Numbered from the stretch's first letter, positions 1-9,651 are shown. The stretch is 47,696 nucleotides of DNA from an uncultured Clostridiaceae bacterium (GCA_946405135.1 CAMJGD010000022.1:1-47696); one strand, 5' to 3'. The notes: a model not told the origin generated them from the letters alone. Program-made: numbers and translations.

Positions 1-197
1 ATTTTCTCTAACAAAACTTTTTTTGCCGTGATAAATGTTTTTTTGTGTTAAACATAGTATAGGAATAAGTATTGTGGATTAAGGTATAATTATTATGTAC
101 TATAATCGATACTTTCACATAGATTATGCAATTAAGTCTGATTATACGAATACATTTTTTATTTATGAGATTAATTACCCTCTTGTCATTAAACAAT
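1..197. other. AT-rich stretch without a convincing gene
   Basis: Downstream flank of the toxin gene. The only open frame here has no ribosome binding site, has low-complexity content and overlaps the 3' end of toxN. No hairpin or repeat stood out. Confidence 0.5.
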
Positions 198-782
198 CTA
201 CTTTTCTGCTGTTGCAACCGCCTCATCAAATGAATTTAATTGATATTCTTTACACTTTTGCTCCAGTACTTTGAAATTGCAGCACGACTCTACTATTCCT
301 CTCATATAAGGTTTATTTTCATTAAATATTTTATATGTCTTTTCAGCTTTTTTTATTATTTTATCTCTATTATCTGAACAAAATATAATTTCTTTAATTA
401 ATAGATTTTTATAATTTTCTCCCTCTTCATCTTTAGCTATTTCTTCTAAATCAATTTTTTTAATTACATCTGGGAAAATAGGAATCATACAATTAAATTT
501 AATGGTAGCTATTTTATCTGGAAATTTCTTTTCCTTTTCATTCTGTATTTTTTGCGTTTCTGTAAAGGTATTTGGAATTACAGTGGTAACTTCATTAGTT
601 TTTCTTATCTTTGATGATAGTGGAACTAAATAGTCCATATCATTTATTTTTAAAACGAATCCGACATAGGGCCTTGTCCTATCTTCAGGCTTATTAAATA
701 GTACTTTCTCATCTCCATACTTTCTTAAGTAATTAATGTAATCATCTGAAACATTGTAGAATATAAGTTTCTCACTACTCAT
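198..782 (-). CDS. toxN: ToxN/AbiQ-family type III toxin endoribonuclease
   Basis: Endoribonuclease toxin of a type III toxin-antitoxin system, held inactive by a repeat-containing RNA; members of this family (ToxN, AbiQ, CptN) act in phage abortive infection and plasmid stability. The 194 aa length is close to the usual 165-200. The N-terminal block with RPYVGFVLKIN followed by YLVPLSSK (about residues 37-58) is the family signature: an internal Arg-Pro-Tyr-Val/Ile-Gly strand and the PLSS-K active-site loop. Start: ATG at 782 with GGGGGATG four bases upstream. The gene lies just downstream of three tandem repeats and a terminator hairpin on the same strand, the standard antitoxin-RNA/terminator/toxin order. 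Family assignment comes from recalled motifs plus this architecture; which type III subfamily is not decided. Confidence 0.88.
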   Translation of the reverse strand: MSSEKLIFYNVSDDYINYLRKYGDEKVLFNKPEDRTRPYVGFVLKINDMDYLVPLSSKIRKTNEVTTVIPNTFTETQKIQNEKEKKFPDKIATIKFNCMIPIFPDVIKKIDLEEIAKDEEGENYKNLLIKEIIFCSDNRDKIIKKAEKTYKIFNENKPYMRGIVESCCNFKVLEQKCKEYQLNSFDEAVATAEK

Positions 783-804
783 TTTTCATCCCCCATAAAA
801 ATAA

Positions 805-830
805 AAGCAAGATAGTATCCTATCTTGCTT
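805..830 (-). terminator. Terminator between antitoxin RNA and toxN
   Basis: Perfect 10-11 bp stem (AGCAAGATAG / CTATCTTGCT) with a 4-nt loop, followed on the minus strand by TTTTATTTTT. It sits between the last repeat and the toxN ribosome binding site, where type III systems keep a partial terminator to set the RNA:toxin ratio. Confidence 0.9.
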
Positions 831-943
831 AATTTAACGTTCCCTACTTTAAGGCAAGGGATTTCCTAATTTAATGTTCCCTACTTCAAAGGCAAGGGGT
901 TTCCTAATTTAACGTTCCTTACTTGATAGGCAAAGGATTTCCT
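831..943 (-). repeat. Three tandem 37-38 bp repeats of the antitoxin RNA
   Basis: Units at 831-867, 868-905 and 906-943. Each reads (plus strand) AATTTAAYGTTCC, a variable centre, then GGCAARGG and TTTCCT. The variable positions cluster in the middle of the unit. The array is too short and the units are directly abutting, so it is not a CRISPR array. Confidence 0.9.
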
Positions 944-976
944 AAAAAGATATAGAACAATCTACATCTTAATTTT

Positions 977-1005
977 ATTATAAGATTATCTGCACTTAAT
1001 GTCAA
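977..1005 (-). promoter_or_regulatory. Consensus promoter for the antitoxin RNA
   Basis: On the minus strand: -35 TTGACA (1000-1005), 17-bp spacer, -10 TATAAT (977-982). Both hexamers match the sigma-A consensus exactly, which fits the high transcription needed for an antitoxin RNA. Confidence 0.85.
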
Positions 1006-1201
1006 CACACATATTAGAAATTTTTGTTTATTTGTGATATAGTTATATTATTACCAATATTGTATAAGGTAAAACAATACTATAAATTATATTCAATTTA
1101 CAAATTAATTATTCTCTGTATTATCTGTTATGTAATATTTAGAATATATCATATATTTATTTTAAAGTACATTTTTTATGTGTAATAATAGAGATAAATG
1201 T

Positions 1202-3643
1202 TTATAAATAATTAGCTACAACTTGTTGGAATATCTCAATAAACTCTTGATTTATTGAAGAGTTTGTTTCTATAATTTCCTTTAGCAATTTGATTTCATC
1301 CTTTTCATTAAGCTGCTTAATCAAGTTATCTATAACAATTTTAGTAAAAATAATTTTAAAGTTTTCCCACTTATCATCACATATAATTTTATCCCTTGCT
1401 GCTGTCAAATTTAACTCACATTCGTTGTAAACATTCATATCATATTTAATTGGAAATGGCCATGACATTTTTCTATCATTTTTACTGCCCTGCTTCCACC
1501 AATCTCTTTCTAAAGCAAATAAACTATCATTAACACGTATACCATTAATGTAAACTTTCCCTTCAGTTTGAACTACATATGAATATGATGAATTAACATT
1601 AACTCCTTCCTCATCTACCTCAATTGAGTCTGTATACTTATTTATATGATTACTAGAAAGTTTTAAATTTACTTCTAAATCAAAATCTTCCCCTTTTACT
1701 TCAACATTATATCTTGATAGAATTTTCGATGATGTTAAAATACCGTTATCATGTAAAAGATATACTGTTACTTTTCCTTTAAGTCCACAGGGTTCATCTA
1801 TATCAATTTCATAATTACGAATCGCATCATATTTATATGTATTCCCTTTGTAATCAACTGCTATCTCATCTATGCTATGTATATCTTTACCATTAACATA
1901 AATTGGTACATCTATATACTTTATTAGATCTTTTATATATTTTTCGACTAAATTAAGATCATTTTTTAATTCAGATTTAAGTGTTAATTTTATAACTGTT
2001 CCTGGCTCCTTTTTATGTCCTTTTTTATACCAAAAGAATCCTGTTAATCCCTCTATTAACAATGAAATCGGATCAGAACAATCATATCTATCTATGACCC
2101 TACGAGTTTCAACATCAATTGAATCTGCAATCATAAATACCGACAATATACCTATGCCAAATTTAGATATTGATTTATAATCCTTTTTTAATTGAGCAAT
2201 AGTTTTATAAAACTCTTCTGATTTATAGTAGGAACTGCCAACACTTGAAAAGTAGTTGGTGATAATGTATTCATCCATTCCCATACCATTATCTTCAATC
2301 TCTAAATAATTGTTATCTCCTTCACTATAAATTCTAATATCAATTTTGGGTTTATAATCTCTTTCCCATACCTCTTCGTGAAGTTTCCTTACATAGCACG
2401 TATCAACTGCATTTTGTATTAATTCCCTTATAGCTACTGATTCATCACCATAAAGGCTTGTTCCCATTAAAAGTTTTACAACTTGTTCTTGATTTAATGA
2501 AAAAGTCAAATCCTTATAATTATAAATAGGTTCTCCATCAAAATTTGTATCCCCCTTAACTTGACTAGTATCAACTTTAAGTGGTAATGCCATTAGATAA
2601 GTGTCTGTTAGACTATTTCTATACTGATCATGCATGTTATCTAAAACATTTTTGCAAGTAAATAACTCATAATCAATATACTTGCAGAACTCACGAATAG
2701 ACTTTTCTATTGCTGGATGGGAGCATTTAGCAGAAAATGCAATCTTATTTTCCTCTATAATCCATGCATTAATTGATCTGTGCTTTTGCCATTCCTTTAT
2801 ACTTATTGGACTTTTTATTCCTAAATGATCATAAAGCACCTTTGGAGTTCTTTTCGCATCAAAATCTAATAAATCTGCTATCCTTAATATAATAGAAATA
2901 AATAGCGAGTTCACATATTCATTAGTGGCTACAAGACATGAAGTTTCTATATACGGAAGTTTAACCAGTTCTGTTATGTTCACATTATGACTTTCACAAA
3001 TTGAAGCAAGCATTGGTCCAAACTTAAAGTCCCTATACATAAAGTTATGACTCCAAGCTTCTTTATCTATAATCTCCTTTATTATTTCTCTGGATTTTTT
3101 AGCATGAGACCTTCTAATATACTCGGTAATTCTATAATTGTTAAGTAATTCAGCTTGTCCATTCATAGATGCACCATAGCACTTTTTAATTTTCTCATCC
3201 AATTGGGGATTAGATTTGCAAAAAAGATCAAATTCTTGTTTTTCTTGAATCTCTTCGCATTTTAAATCATTGTTATCTATTAAACCTTTATATATCATAA
3301 CTAGTCTTTCTGACGGCGCCATGCCTATATCGTGATAAAAAGCACTTAAAATTAAAAGGGCTAGTTCTAAAGGTTGCAGATTTTTCAATGTTGAATCTGG
3401 TATGAGTCTTGCCATATGTTGTAATACACGAAAAAGGTGTTTTTCATCGTGTAAAGTATATTCATCCATATGTCGAATAACCAATCTTGTGCGATCGCAT
3501 GCATAGTCAACTGCATTAAACAATATAGTAAGTAGTTCATTTACTGCTAAATCATCTTGGGCTAATTCCCTCAATCTAATATATATTGGAGATTGTTCTA
3601 AAAGCAATTTAATATCCTGTTTCCAATCTTCTTTTACTTGCAT
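1202..3643 (-). CDS. HD-domain / Hsp90-type (GHKL) ATPase fusion protein
   Basis: An 813-aa two-domain protein. N-terminal part: HD-type metal phosphohydrolase motifs, with LHDEKH near 64-69, YHDIGMAP near 103-110 and RIADLLDFDA near 254-263. C-terminal part: a GHKL/Hsp90-like ATPase fold with N-box ELIQNAVD (407-414), DNGMGM (451-456) and FGIGILS (495-501). No signal peptide or membrane segment is seen, so it is probably cytosolic. ATG at 3643 has AGAGGAGGAATATT upstream. It stands alone between the type III TA system and the Avs-like gene on the same strand. The reaction is unknown: HD domains typically cut phosphoesters (nucleotides, cyclic nucleotides), while the GHKL part could gate this activity. 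A role in defence is inferred only from its neighbours. Confidence 0.8.
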   Translation of the reverse strand: MQVKEDWKQDIKLLLEQSPIYIRLRELAQDDLAVNELLTILFNAVDYACDRTRLVIRHMDEYTLHDEKHLFRVLQHMARLIPDSTLKNLQPLELALLILSAFYHDIGMAPSERLVMIYKGLIDNNDLKCEEIQEKQEFDLFCKSNPQLDEKIKKCYGASMNGQAELLNNYRITEYIRRSHAKKSREIIKEIIDKEAWSHNFMYRDFKFGPMLASICESHNVNITELVKLPYIETSCLVATNEYVNSLFISIILRIADLLDFDAKRTPKVLYDHLGIKSPISIKEWQKHRSINAWIIEENKIAFSAKCSHPAIEKSIREFCKYIDYELFTCKNVLDNMHDQYRNSLTDTYLMALPLKVDTSQVKGDTNFDGEPIYNYKDLTFSLNQEQVVKLLMGTSLYGDESVAIRELIQNAVDTCYVRKLHEEVWERDYKPKIDIRIYSEGDNNYLEIEDNGMGMDEYIITNYFSSVGSSYYKSEEFYKTIAQLKKDYKSISKFGIGILSVFMIADSIDVETRRVIDRYDCSDPISLLIEGLTGFFWYKKGHKKEPGTVIKLTLKSELKNDLNLVEKYIKDLIKYIDVPIYVNGKDIHSIDEIAVDYKGNTYKYDAIRNYEIDIDEPCGLKGKVTVYLLHDNGILTSSKILSRYNVEVKGEDFDLEVNLKLSSNHINKYTDSIEVDEEGVNVNSSYSYVVQTEGKVYINGIRVNDSLFALERDWWKQGSKNDRKMSWPFPIKYDMNVYNECELNLTAARDKIICDDKWENFKIIFTKIVIDNLIKQLNEKDEIKLLKEIIETNSSINQEFIEIFQQVVANYL

Positions 3644-3970
3644 CTCAATATTCCTCCTCTTTCATTTTTATTATATTAATCATTATAGAGTTAATTTTTG
3701 GAATAAGGTTTTTATTCTCTATACTATCAAATATGGAACAATAATAATTCGTTATTCTCTTTAGAGTTTGTTTAAGGTAGTGAAAAAGGCGACTAATAAA
3801 CCATAGCCACCTCGCTCAATAAATCTTCCACTTAATTGGTAGGAACTCTCCAAAGACATTATATATTATACGTTTTTGCCATACAAGTAGTAATATATAA
3901 AGCAAGTTTTAATAATTTTTTTCTCATTCACCAGCTTAAGTATAAGTAGAATGAATATTTTTCATCTCAA
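3644..3970. other. Intergenic region upstream of the HD/GHKL gene
   Basis: Holds the ribosome binding site and presumably the promoter of the HD/GHKL gene (TATAAT-like boxes near 3670-3690, no clear -35) and the terminator at 3783-3811. Nothing else is recognised. Confidence 0.5.
3783..3811 (-). terminator. Probable terminator downstream of the Avs-like gene
   Basis: On the minus strand GGTGGCTA and TAGTCGCC form an 8-bp stem with two G-U pairs, followed by TTTTTC. It lies about 160 bases beyond the stop of the Avs-like gene. The same stretch could also be read as a short coding remnant, so the call is moderate. Confidence 0.5.
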
Positions 3971-6900
3971 TTATGAATTTCTTGATTCCATCAATTCTTC
4001 ATTTCTATGCCCTACTACATTGTTGCCATCAATCTTATAAATACCGCTTATCTCCAACCAGCCTGTAGTATTTGTATGCGATGAATTAATTATATTCTTT
4101 TCTCCTAACAGAGTCCATACAATACTTAAATCATTGTCATCAAGAAATTTTAAAAACTCTTCTTTGTTTATAAGCAAAGAACTTGGCCCCTCTTCGTCAA
4201 TAGATGGGTCAAATGCTACAAGTTTGCCTTCTTTATTATAAAACTTATAATCCTTCCCATCCCACTCAAGTCCCATCATATCAACTATTGACTTTGAAGG
4301 TAATGTAATTGATATTGATTCATCAAGAGAGCAGTCATATACTCCTTTTTCACATAAATAGTCTATATTGGGAAGTAACACCTCACAAGGCAGCTCCATA
4401 TTCCCATGGTCACACTCTTTAATCCAGTCAGAGTCTACTCCTACTCCATTCATATATGCAGGAGACCAATAAAATTCTCCTAAAAGCACATGAATTAATT
4501 CCCCAGATTCTGGCATCCACCTTCCCATAAAATTTTGCGTCTTACTCCATGCGTAAAATGTTTCTAAATCTCTTTTCCTAATAATATAACTCTTTACCAT
4601 ATACCATACTTCTTTAGTAGGAACTTCATATCTATCCTTTTCTACAGGGGTATCCTCCTCCCACTTACAGTAATTTTCTAAAGCCAGCCATTCTGATTTG
4701 TCAGAATTATGTTTTATATCTATAAGTTTTTTTACATCAGGTAAGTCAGATACCTCCTTGATCCAACTTTTATCCTGGCCAAATGCATCCCAATTATTAT
4801 ATTCTACAGGATTCCACCAGCATTTCTTCTCATAATTTCTATAAGTATTCTTTATTGTAATAGATGGATCAATATTTCTCATATATGAAAGTTGCCAAGG
4901 GCCTTCGTATTTACCTATTTCATCATCCCAGCTACCAATATAATTATAATTATCTGATAATCGCGCCAAGATTTCGTATAACGCAATCCACTGATACTTC
5001 TTGCCTATACGCTCTGGTTTATCAGCTTCACGACCACGGTATGTATACCTATCCATATTACTATCACAATACCTAAATCGTTCTATGCTCCATCCCAGCT
5101 CTAAAACCCTATTAAATATCCATCTTTGTATAAACTCTAAATCAAATTTCTTTCTTCTATCTTCAATTTCACCATTGAGATATTTAACTATGTATTCATT
5201 ATAGATAGCTATCATATCAGAATCTAAACTTTCAAGGAATCTATTCTCTAATTCAGCACACTGTTCTTCTAACAGATTTTCATCTGTTTCTTCCTCATTT
5301 TCTTTATCTGATAGATACTCTCTCAATGAAGACAAGTTTATTTCTTCCCTAACCGAATAATATTCTTCCCACAATACTCTCTGCTCTTTATCCAAAGATA
5401 GCACGAATTCATTCAAAATCTCTTTTGATGTCTTCGGTTCTGGCTCATCCATTCTATTTGCTGACCAGCATGAACGATTTGAATTTGTACCTATAACATA
5501 TCTTGCAAAATCACCATGACCTATTATTGAAGTATATAATGTGTTCATGGACCAGTCCTTATATTCTTTATGTTTGCTATCTACAAGCTCCTTAATCTGC
5601 TCTTTGGTAGGTATATCAAGATTAAAACTACTTTTATAAGGCGGCATTATTTTTGATATATCTATATCCCCTATTTTTACTTGTGTGAGAACAAACTCAA
5701 TAATTCCTCTAGCATAGTCTCTTAATAAAACATTAGGATATATTTCACCTTCCTTATTAAAAATTAATTTATATACTGTTCTTGCAATCTCTATATTATA
5801 AGATATATTCTTACTTCTCAATGCACACCCGTATGCAGCACATAATAATCTTTCAGTAACATAAGGGTCATCAACATCAATGAATTTTTTTATAAGACTT
5901 ATCATAACATTAACCCTTTCTGTAAGTATATTTACAAGAGCTTTTGTTGCATTATCCCTTAAATATCTATTTGAAGACGTTAGAAACCAAGTTAAGGTTA
6001 TACTGATAAGTTCAATGACGTCATCGGTAATATATGATTTATCAGTATTAGATAATGCCCAGTCAATAATTCTATCAACGGAAGTTTTCTCTCCATACTG
6101 ATAATGCAGATAAATGCTCCAAAATTCATCCCTATCCGGGAGCTTCATATTGATTAGTAATTTATGTAGCCTTTCTGCATTAAATGGGTGATCCTTATGG
6201 GAACTTACAAGCAGAATATTATTCAGGAACTGACTTCTTGTATCTTCCATAGGCATTATATATTCATTTATATACCGAACTGTAGCATCACTTATGAATT
6301 TAGGATCCCTCCAAACAAAACTGTTAAGAAATGCATCTTTAACTGAATCATATTCTTTACACTCTGGAACAAGTTCAAACAACTCTTTACCAATATTTTC
6401 TGGAAATTGAACAAAAAATGCTTCAATAATTCCCTTATATTTTCTACAGCTTCTGCTATCTTTCAAATATTTATTTAATAATTCTTCTATATAAATCTCT
6501 TGAGTTTTGTCTTTCTTCCATTTGCTTATGAGAAAGTCTGATATTATAAAGTCAGAAAATCTTTCAAAAGAAAATCTTACTACCTCTTCCCACTTACCAT
6601 TTCTATTCAGCCTTCTATCTTCACTTATTAGTCCCTCACTAATTAAATGTCTATATAAAGAATTCTCATATCCATTACTTCTATATATTTCTTCAAGTAG
6701 ATTCGTCATTATGTCCATACCTATATAGTAGCTATCTTGTGCAATCATTTCCTCGGCTATTTTAAAAACTGCCTTCTTTACTATATTAAGTTTAGGGTTT
6801 ATGTTAAGAAATTCTTCACCTGATATTTTTTTATTAACAGATTCAATATAAAAGTTAAAAATATTATTAAGTCCTTCAATTCCTGGAGGTACTATATCCA

Positions 6901-8485
6901 TACCATTATTCTTTATACTCTGGCAAAATAACTTTAGAAATAATGGGTTTCTAAATTCAGGCACTAATAGGGGTACAGAAGGTCTCCTTATTCCGTAATA
7001 ATCAAAAAATTCATTGGCTGCATCGTATTCTATTGAGGCAAATCCATAATGTGTAACCTTTATAAGTTTGTCCTCATCCAAATACTCTGGTATTACTGAT
7101 GTCTCATATGTACTTCTTACGCTAATAGCGATACTTAACCATTTATGCTTTTTGACCCTTTCAATTACCCCCGCTATATGGTTCTTCCAAAACCGTTTTC
7201 CTTCACCTTCATTTAATGCATCAATCATTATTAATACCTTACATTTCTTCGTTTCACCAATAGTATTAAGAATTGATAAAAACTCCTCTGCATTACATTT
7301 AACATCAAGTAACCTTAATATTTGCGACCATGGTTCTTTATTATAAAAATACCCACCTAATAATAGTATTGTTGGATACCCGCTGTCATTTCTCCTCCTA
7401 GCTATGTCAGAAAATAAATGCGTCTTACCGCACCCAGCATCTCCTAACACCAAAAGTGATCTTGCATTTGTAAGGTTTATGCTACACTCCTCCATATATT
7501 CAATTATTTCATATATGGATTTCCTTAACTTCTGTAAATAGTGGGTTTCCGAGCTATAATCATAAGCTCCATAATTATTAGTTTGTTGTTCAGATTGGCT
7601 TTTTTGCAGATATATTTGATGATTTAACTCATCTATATCCTTGGTGAAATCCTCCATCATAGTAACTATTGCTTGCCAATCAATAGGTTTATCTAGTACT
7701 AATCTTATATAATCTTTAAGCTGTTTAACTTGATTTATTTTTATACTTAATTCATTATACTTTTGTTCAGACACCCTTTTAATTTTTGCTTCACTGATTT
7801 TATTAAATGCTTTTATTATATTTCCACATAGCTTTTCAATACCACCTATAAATAGCATTGAGCAACACAGCGATTCAAAAGTCTTGCATATTGGAGTATT
7901 AACATTGAGTTTAGGAGTGTATCTCGCTCCTACATTTGCAATTGTAGTATCAAGCCTTGTTTTAAACCAATCAATATCATATAAATCCTTATTAAACCAA
8001 AATTGAAGTCTGCCCTTATGTTCATCTCTTGTTAGTCTTTCAAATATTTCAAATGTACCCCAGTATTCAAATTTTACTTCCATACCCTTTGCACTTGCTA
8101 TTTCAGTCCATGTCCCAACTCTATCATTCCACTTATCCATAAACCATTTTTGCTTTTCAATCCGTGGATCTGCTCTATCTAATGGTATACAGATAATATA
8201 TTTTGTTATATGCGGATGCTTGTTTAAAACAGTTTTAACTGAATCATCAAGCTCACTCCACTGTGACTTTTCAGGAGTTTTAGTAAAGAACTTTGCTTGC
8301 CATCCCCATTCTTCCCCACTACGTAGTTTCCAATAACACTCCACACCAGCATCAGGTGTTCCTTTTCTAATAAACTCTGCTCCTTCCGCCACATTCTCAT
8401 ATCTTGCCAGTTGACAGCAAAGTTCTTCAAATGCAGTTTGCTGTGAGCCATCCCATACCCTTAAAGAATTCCAATCAATAGACAT
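3971..8485 (-). CDS. Avs-like STAND NTPase with N-terminal Mrr-type nuclease
   Basis: A protein of about 1,500 aa with the layout of antiviral STAND (Avs) NLR-like sensors. Residue numbers here count from the upstream ATG at 8500. The first ~170 residues form a PD-(D/E)xK / Mrr-like nuclease: TPDAGVE (D50, E54) and EWGWQAK (Q68-A-K70). The P-loop NTPase has Walker A VLGDAGCGKTH (351-361) and Walker B VLIMIDALNEGEG (about 422-434). The remaining ~1,000 residues have no catalytic motif and look like a helical repeat sensor region. In characterised Avs proteins the C-terminal part binds a conserved phage protein (terminase or portal) and tetramerisation activates the nuclease. ATG at 8485 (MSIDWNSL) has AGGGGG seven bases upstream and matches the usual start of this domain; the ATG at 8500 is less likely. 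The Avs subtype and the ligand cannot be told from motifs. Confidence 0.82.
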   Translation of the reverse strand: MSIDWNSLRVWDGSQQTAFEELCCQLARYENVAEGAEFIRKGTPDAGVECYWKLRSGEEWGWQAKFFTKTPEKSQWSELDDSVKTVLNKHPHITKYIICIPLDRADPRIEKQKWFMDKWNDRVGTWTEIASAKGMEVKFEYWGTFEIFERLTRDEHKGRLQFWFNKDLYDIDWFKTRLDTTIANVGARYTPKLNVNTPICKTFESLCCSMLFIGGIEKLCGNIIKAFNKISEAKIKRVSEQKYNELSIKINQVKQLKDYIRLVLDKPIDWQAIVTMMEDFTKDIDELNHQIYLQKSQSEQQTNNYGAYDYSSETHYLQKLRKSIYEIIEYMEECSINLTNARSLLVLGDAGCGKTHLFSDIARRRNDSGYPTILLLGGYFYNKEPWSQILRLLDVKCNAEEFLSILNTIGETKKCKVLIMIDALNEGEGKRFWKNHIAGVIERVKKHKWLSIAISVRSTYETSVIPEYLDEDKLIKVTHYGFASIEYDAANEFFDYYGIRRPSVPLLVPEFRNPLFLKLFCQSIKNNGMDIVPPGIEGLNNIFNFYIESVNKKISGEEFLNINPKLNIVKKAVFKIAEEMIAQDSYYIGMDIMTNLLEEIYRSNGYENSLYRHLISEGLISEDRRLNRNGKWEEVVRFSFERFSDFIISDFLISKWKKDKTQEIYIEELLNKYLKDSRSCRKYKGIIEAFFVQFPENIGKELFELVPECKEYDSVKDAFLNSFVWRDPKFISDATVRYINEYIMPMEDTRSQFLNNILLVSSHKDHPFNAERLHKLLINMKLPDRDEFWSIYLHYQYGEKTSVDRIIDWALSNTDKSYITDDVIELISITLTWFLTSSNRYLRDNATKALVNILTERVNVMISLIKKFIDVDDPYVTERLLCAAYGCALRSKNISYNIEIARTVYKLIFNKEGEIYPNVLLRDYARGIIEFVLTQVKIGDIDISKIMPPYKSSFNLDIPTKEQIKELVDSKHKEYKDWSMNTLYTSIIGHGDFARYVIGTNSNRSCWSANRMDEPEPKTSKEILNEFVLSLDKEQRVLWEEYYSVREEINLSSLREYLSDKENEEETDENLLEEQCAELENRFLESLDSDMIAIYNEYIVKYLNGEIEDRRKKFDLEFIQRWIFNRVLELGWSIERFRYCDSNMDRYTYRGREADKPERIGKKYQWIALYEILARLSDNYNYIGSWDDEIGKYEGPWQLSYMRNIDPSITIKNTYRNYEKKCWWNPVEYNNWDAFGQDKSWIKEVSDLPDVKKLIDIKHNSDKSEWLALENYCKWEEDTPVEKDRYEVPTKEVWYMVKSYIIRKRDLETFYAWSKTQNFMGRWMPESGELIHVLLGEFYWSPAYMNGVGVDSDWIKECDHGNMELPCEVLLPNIDYLCEKGVYDCSLDESISITLPSKSIVDMMGLEWDGKDYKFYNKEGKLVAFDPSIDEEGPSSLLINKEEFLKFLDDNDLSIVWTLLGEKNIINSSHTNTTGWLEISGIYKIDGNNVVGHRNEELMESRNS

Positions 8486-8696
8486 ATTAGTCCCCCTCAT
8501 TCGTCCTTATAATTATTACCTATAATCCAAATAATTTATCTTTATCCATAGCAGTTACTACTAATACTTATATTATATCAAAACTATATTCCACGGAAAA
8601 AACAATATAATTTAAAAAGCTATCCCCAATAAGGTATCTCTATATAACCTCTTATTATTCATGTGTTTAGATAGCTTAACCTAGAACTATTAAGCT

Positions 8697-8734
8697 TAAA
8701 GAGGCTATTAGCTAAAATCGCTAACAGCCTCTTT
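8697..8734 (-). terminator. Terminator of the orphan gene upstream of the Avs-like gene
   Basis: AAAGAGGCT and AGCCTCTTT arms with inner TAGC/GCTA pairing form a long hairpin about 20 bases past the stop of the gene at 8756. It separates that gene from the Avs-like gene, so they are probably not one transcript. The U-tract on the minus strand is weak. Confidence 0.65.
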
Positions 8735-8755
8735 ACCAATTTGTTAAAAATATTT

Positions 8756-9589
8756 TTATATCTCTTCTTTAATTTCCAGTATAACTTTTTTCGCATTAGC
8801 CATTTTATTTATTGAGTCAAGTTTCTTTATTACGGCTTCAATATCCTCGAAATTATCTATAATATCTATTCTCCTTACAATGTTATTTAGAGTAGATAAT
8901 ATATCCTGCACAGTATTCAAATTACTTGAATCTTGAACCATATTTTTTTCACGATAATATGCAACATGAAAGAACTTTTTTTTCTGCTCCTCTTTTTTAC
9001 CAAATGTTATTGTATCTACTTTCACATCTTTTATAAGTTCATATTTACCCATTGATCTTTCTTCAATTACTTCATTAATTATATCAACTAATTTTGACGC
9101 ATCTTCAATAGTAATATTAAAATTATCGTAAGGAAGATTTTGTACAAACCCTTCTTTAATCATCTTTTCCTTAAGAATTGGATAAAGACTACTATATGCT
9201 GCTCCTTTATTAGAATTGTATTCCGATATTTGGATTACATTTTTATTCTTTATACCTGCAACATAGCATATCCTTTCAACCCCATCTAAAGTGGTAGCCT
9301 CACTAGAATATATATGAGCATTCCTGTAATCTACACAACTATCAACATTACTATCGTAAACTTTAGTAGTACCTAAACTGACGTACCCCTTTATATTTTT
9401 CAAAATGTTTGTGAATTCTTCTGGTATACTTGAGGATTTAACTATTTTTTCTTTAGCTGGTCCAGCATAGGACATTGAGCTGATTTTACTGTTAGACTTG
9501 TAAATTAGCACCTGATGACTTGCTAATAAGTCACTTTCACTTTCTGCACCTTCTTGTGTAAAAACTGTGTTTGTTGAATTTAATATCAT
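8756..9589 (-). CDS. Hypothetical protein with its own promoter
   Basis: I do not recognise the family. A 277-aa soluble protein without signal peptide, membrane segment, cysteine motif or P-loop. The middle is mixed strand/helix; the last ~60 residues (from about VQDILSTLNNIVRRID) look helical with heptad-like leucine/isoleucine spacing. Start: ATG at 9589 with GGAGGGGAATTTAT upstream. Upstream in-frame starts to 9634 exist but lie beyond this ribosome binding site and close to the -10 box. It is isolated by a terminator downstream and the tns terminator upstream. It may be cargo of the Tn7-like element, but no function can be given. Confidence 0.75.
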   Translation of the reverse strand: MILNSTNTVFTQEGAESESDLLASHQVLIYKSNSKISSMSYAGPAKEKIVKSSSIPEEFTNILKNIKGYVSLGTTKVYDSNVDSCVDYRNAHIYSSEATTLDGVERICYVAGIKNKNVIQISEYNSNKGAAYSSLYPILKEKMIKEGFVQNLPYDNFNITIEDASKLVDIINEVIEERSMGKYELIKDVKVDTITFGKKEEQKKKFFHVAYYREKNMVQDSSNLNTVQDILSTLNNIVRRIDIIDNFEDIEAVIKKLDSINKMANAKKVILEIKEEI

Positions 9590-9622
9590 ATAAATTCCCC
9601 TCCGTGTCATATTCTTAATTCT

Positions 9623-9651
9623 ACTATAAACCATTATATAGCCGTTGTCAA
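9623..9651 (-). promoter_or_regulatory. Promoter of the orphan gene, with a duplicated box
   Basis: Minus strand: -35 TTGACA (9646-9651), 17-bp spacer, -10 TATAGT (9623-9628). The nine bases TGACAACGG overlapping the -35 recur at 9674-9682, 32 bp upstream in the same orientation (about three helical turns), which suggests a regulator binding two direct repeats. Confidence 0.7.

Larger units (their letters stand above)
805..970 (-). ncRNA. toxI: Type III antitoxin RNA (three tandem repeats)
   Basis: On the minus strand a transcript starting near 970 would run through three tandem repeats and stop at the hairpin just before toxN. Type III antitoxin RNAs are cleaved by their toxin into single-repeat units that form an inhibitory RNA-protein complex, and read-through of the leaky terminator expresses the toxin. 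Repeat number and unit length (37-38 nt) are similar to antiQ and ToxI. The RNA carries no open frame of note. Confidence 0.85.

Noticed and set aside
43-60. TGTGTTAAACA near the window start as a match to the tnsA-proximal boxes and thus the other transposon end
   Set aside because: Short match in AT-rich DNA and the orientation is wrong for an inverted transposon end.
831-943. Short tandem repeats considered as a CRISPR array
   Set aside because: Units abut directly with no unique spacers, no cas genes are present, and promoter, terminator and toxN identify a type III antitoxin RNA.
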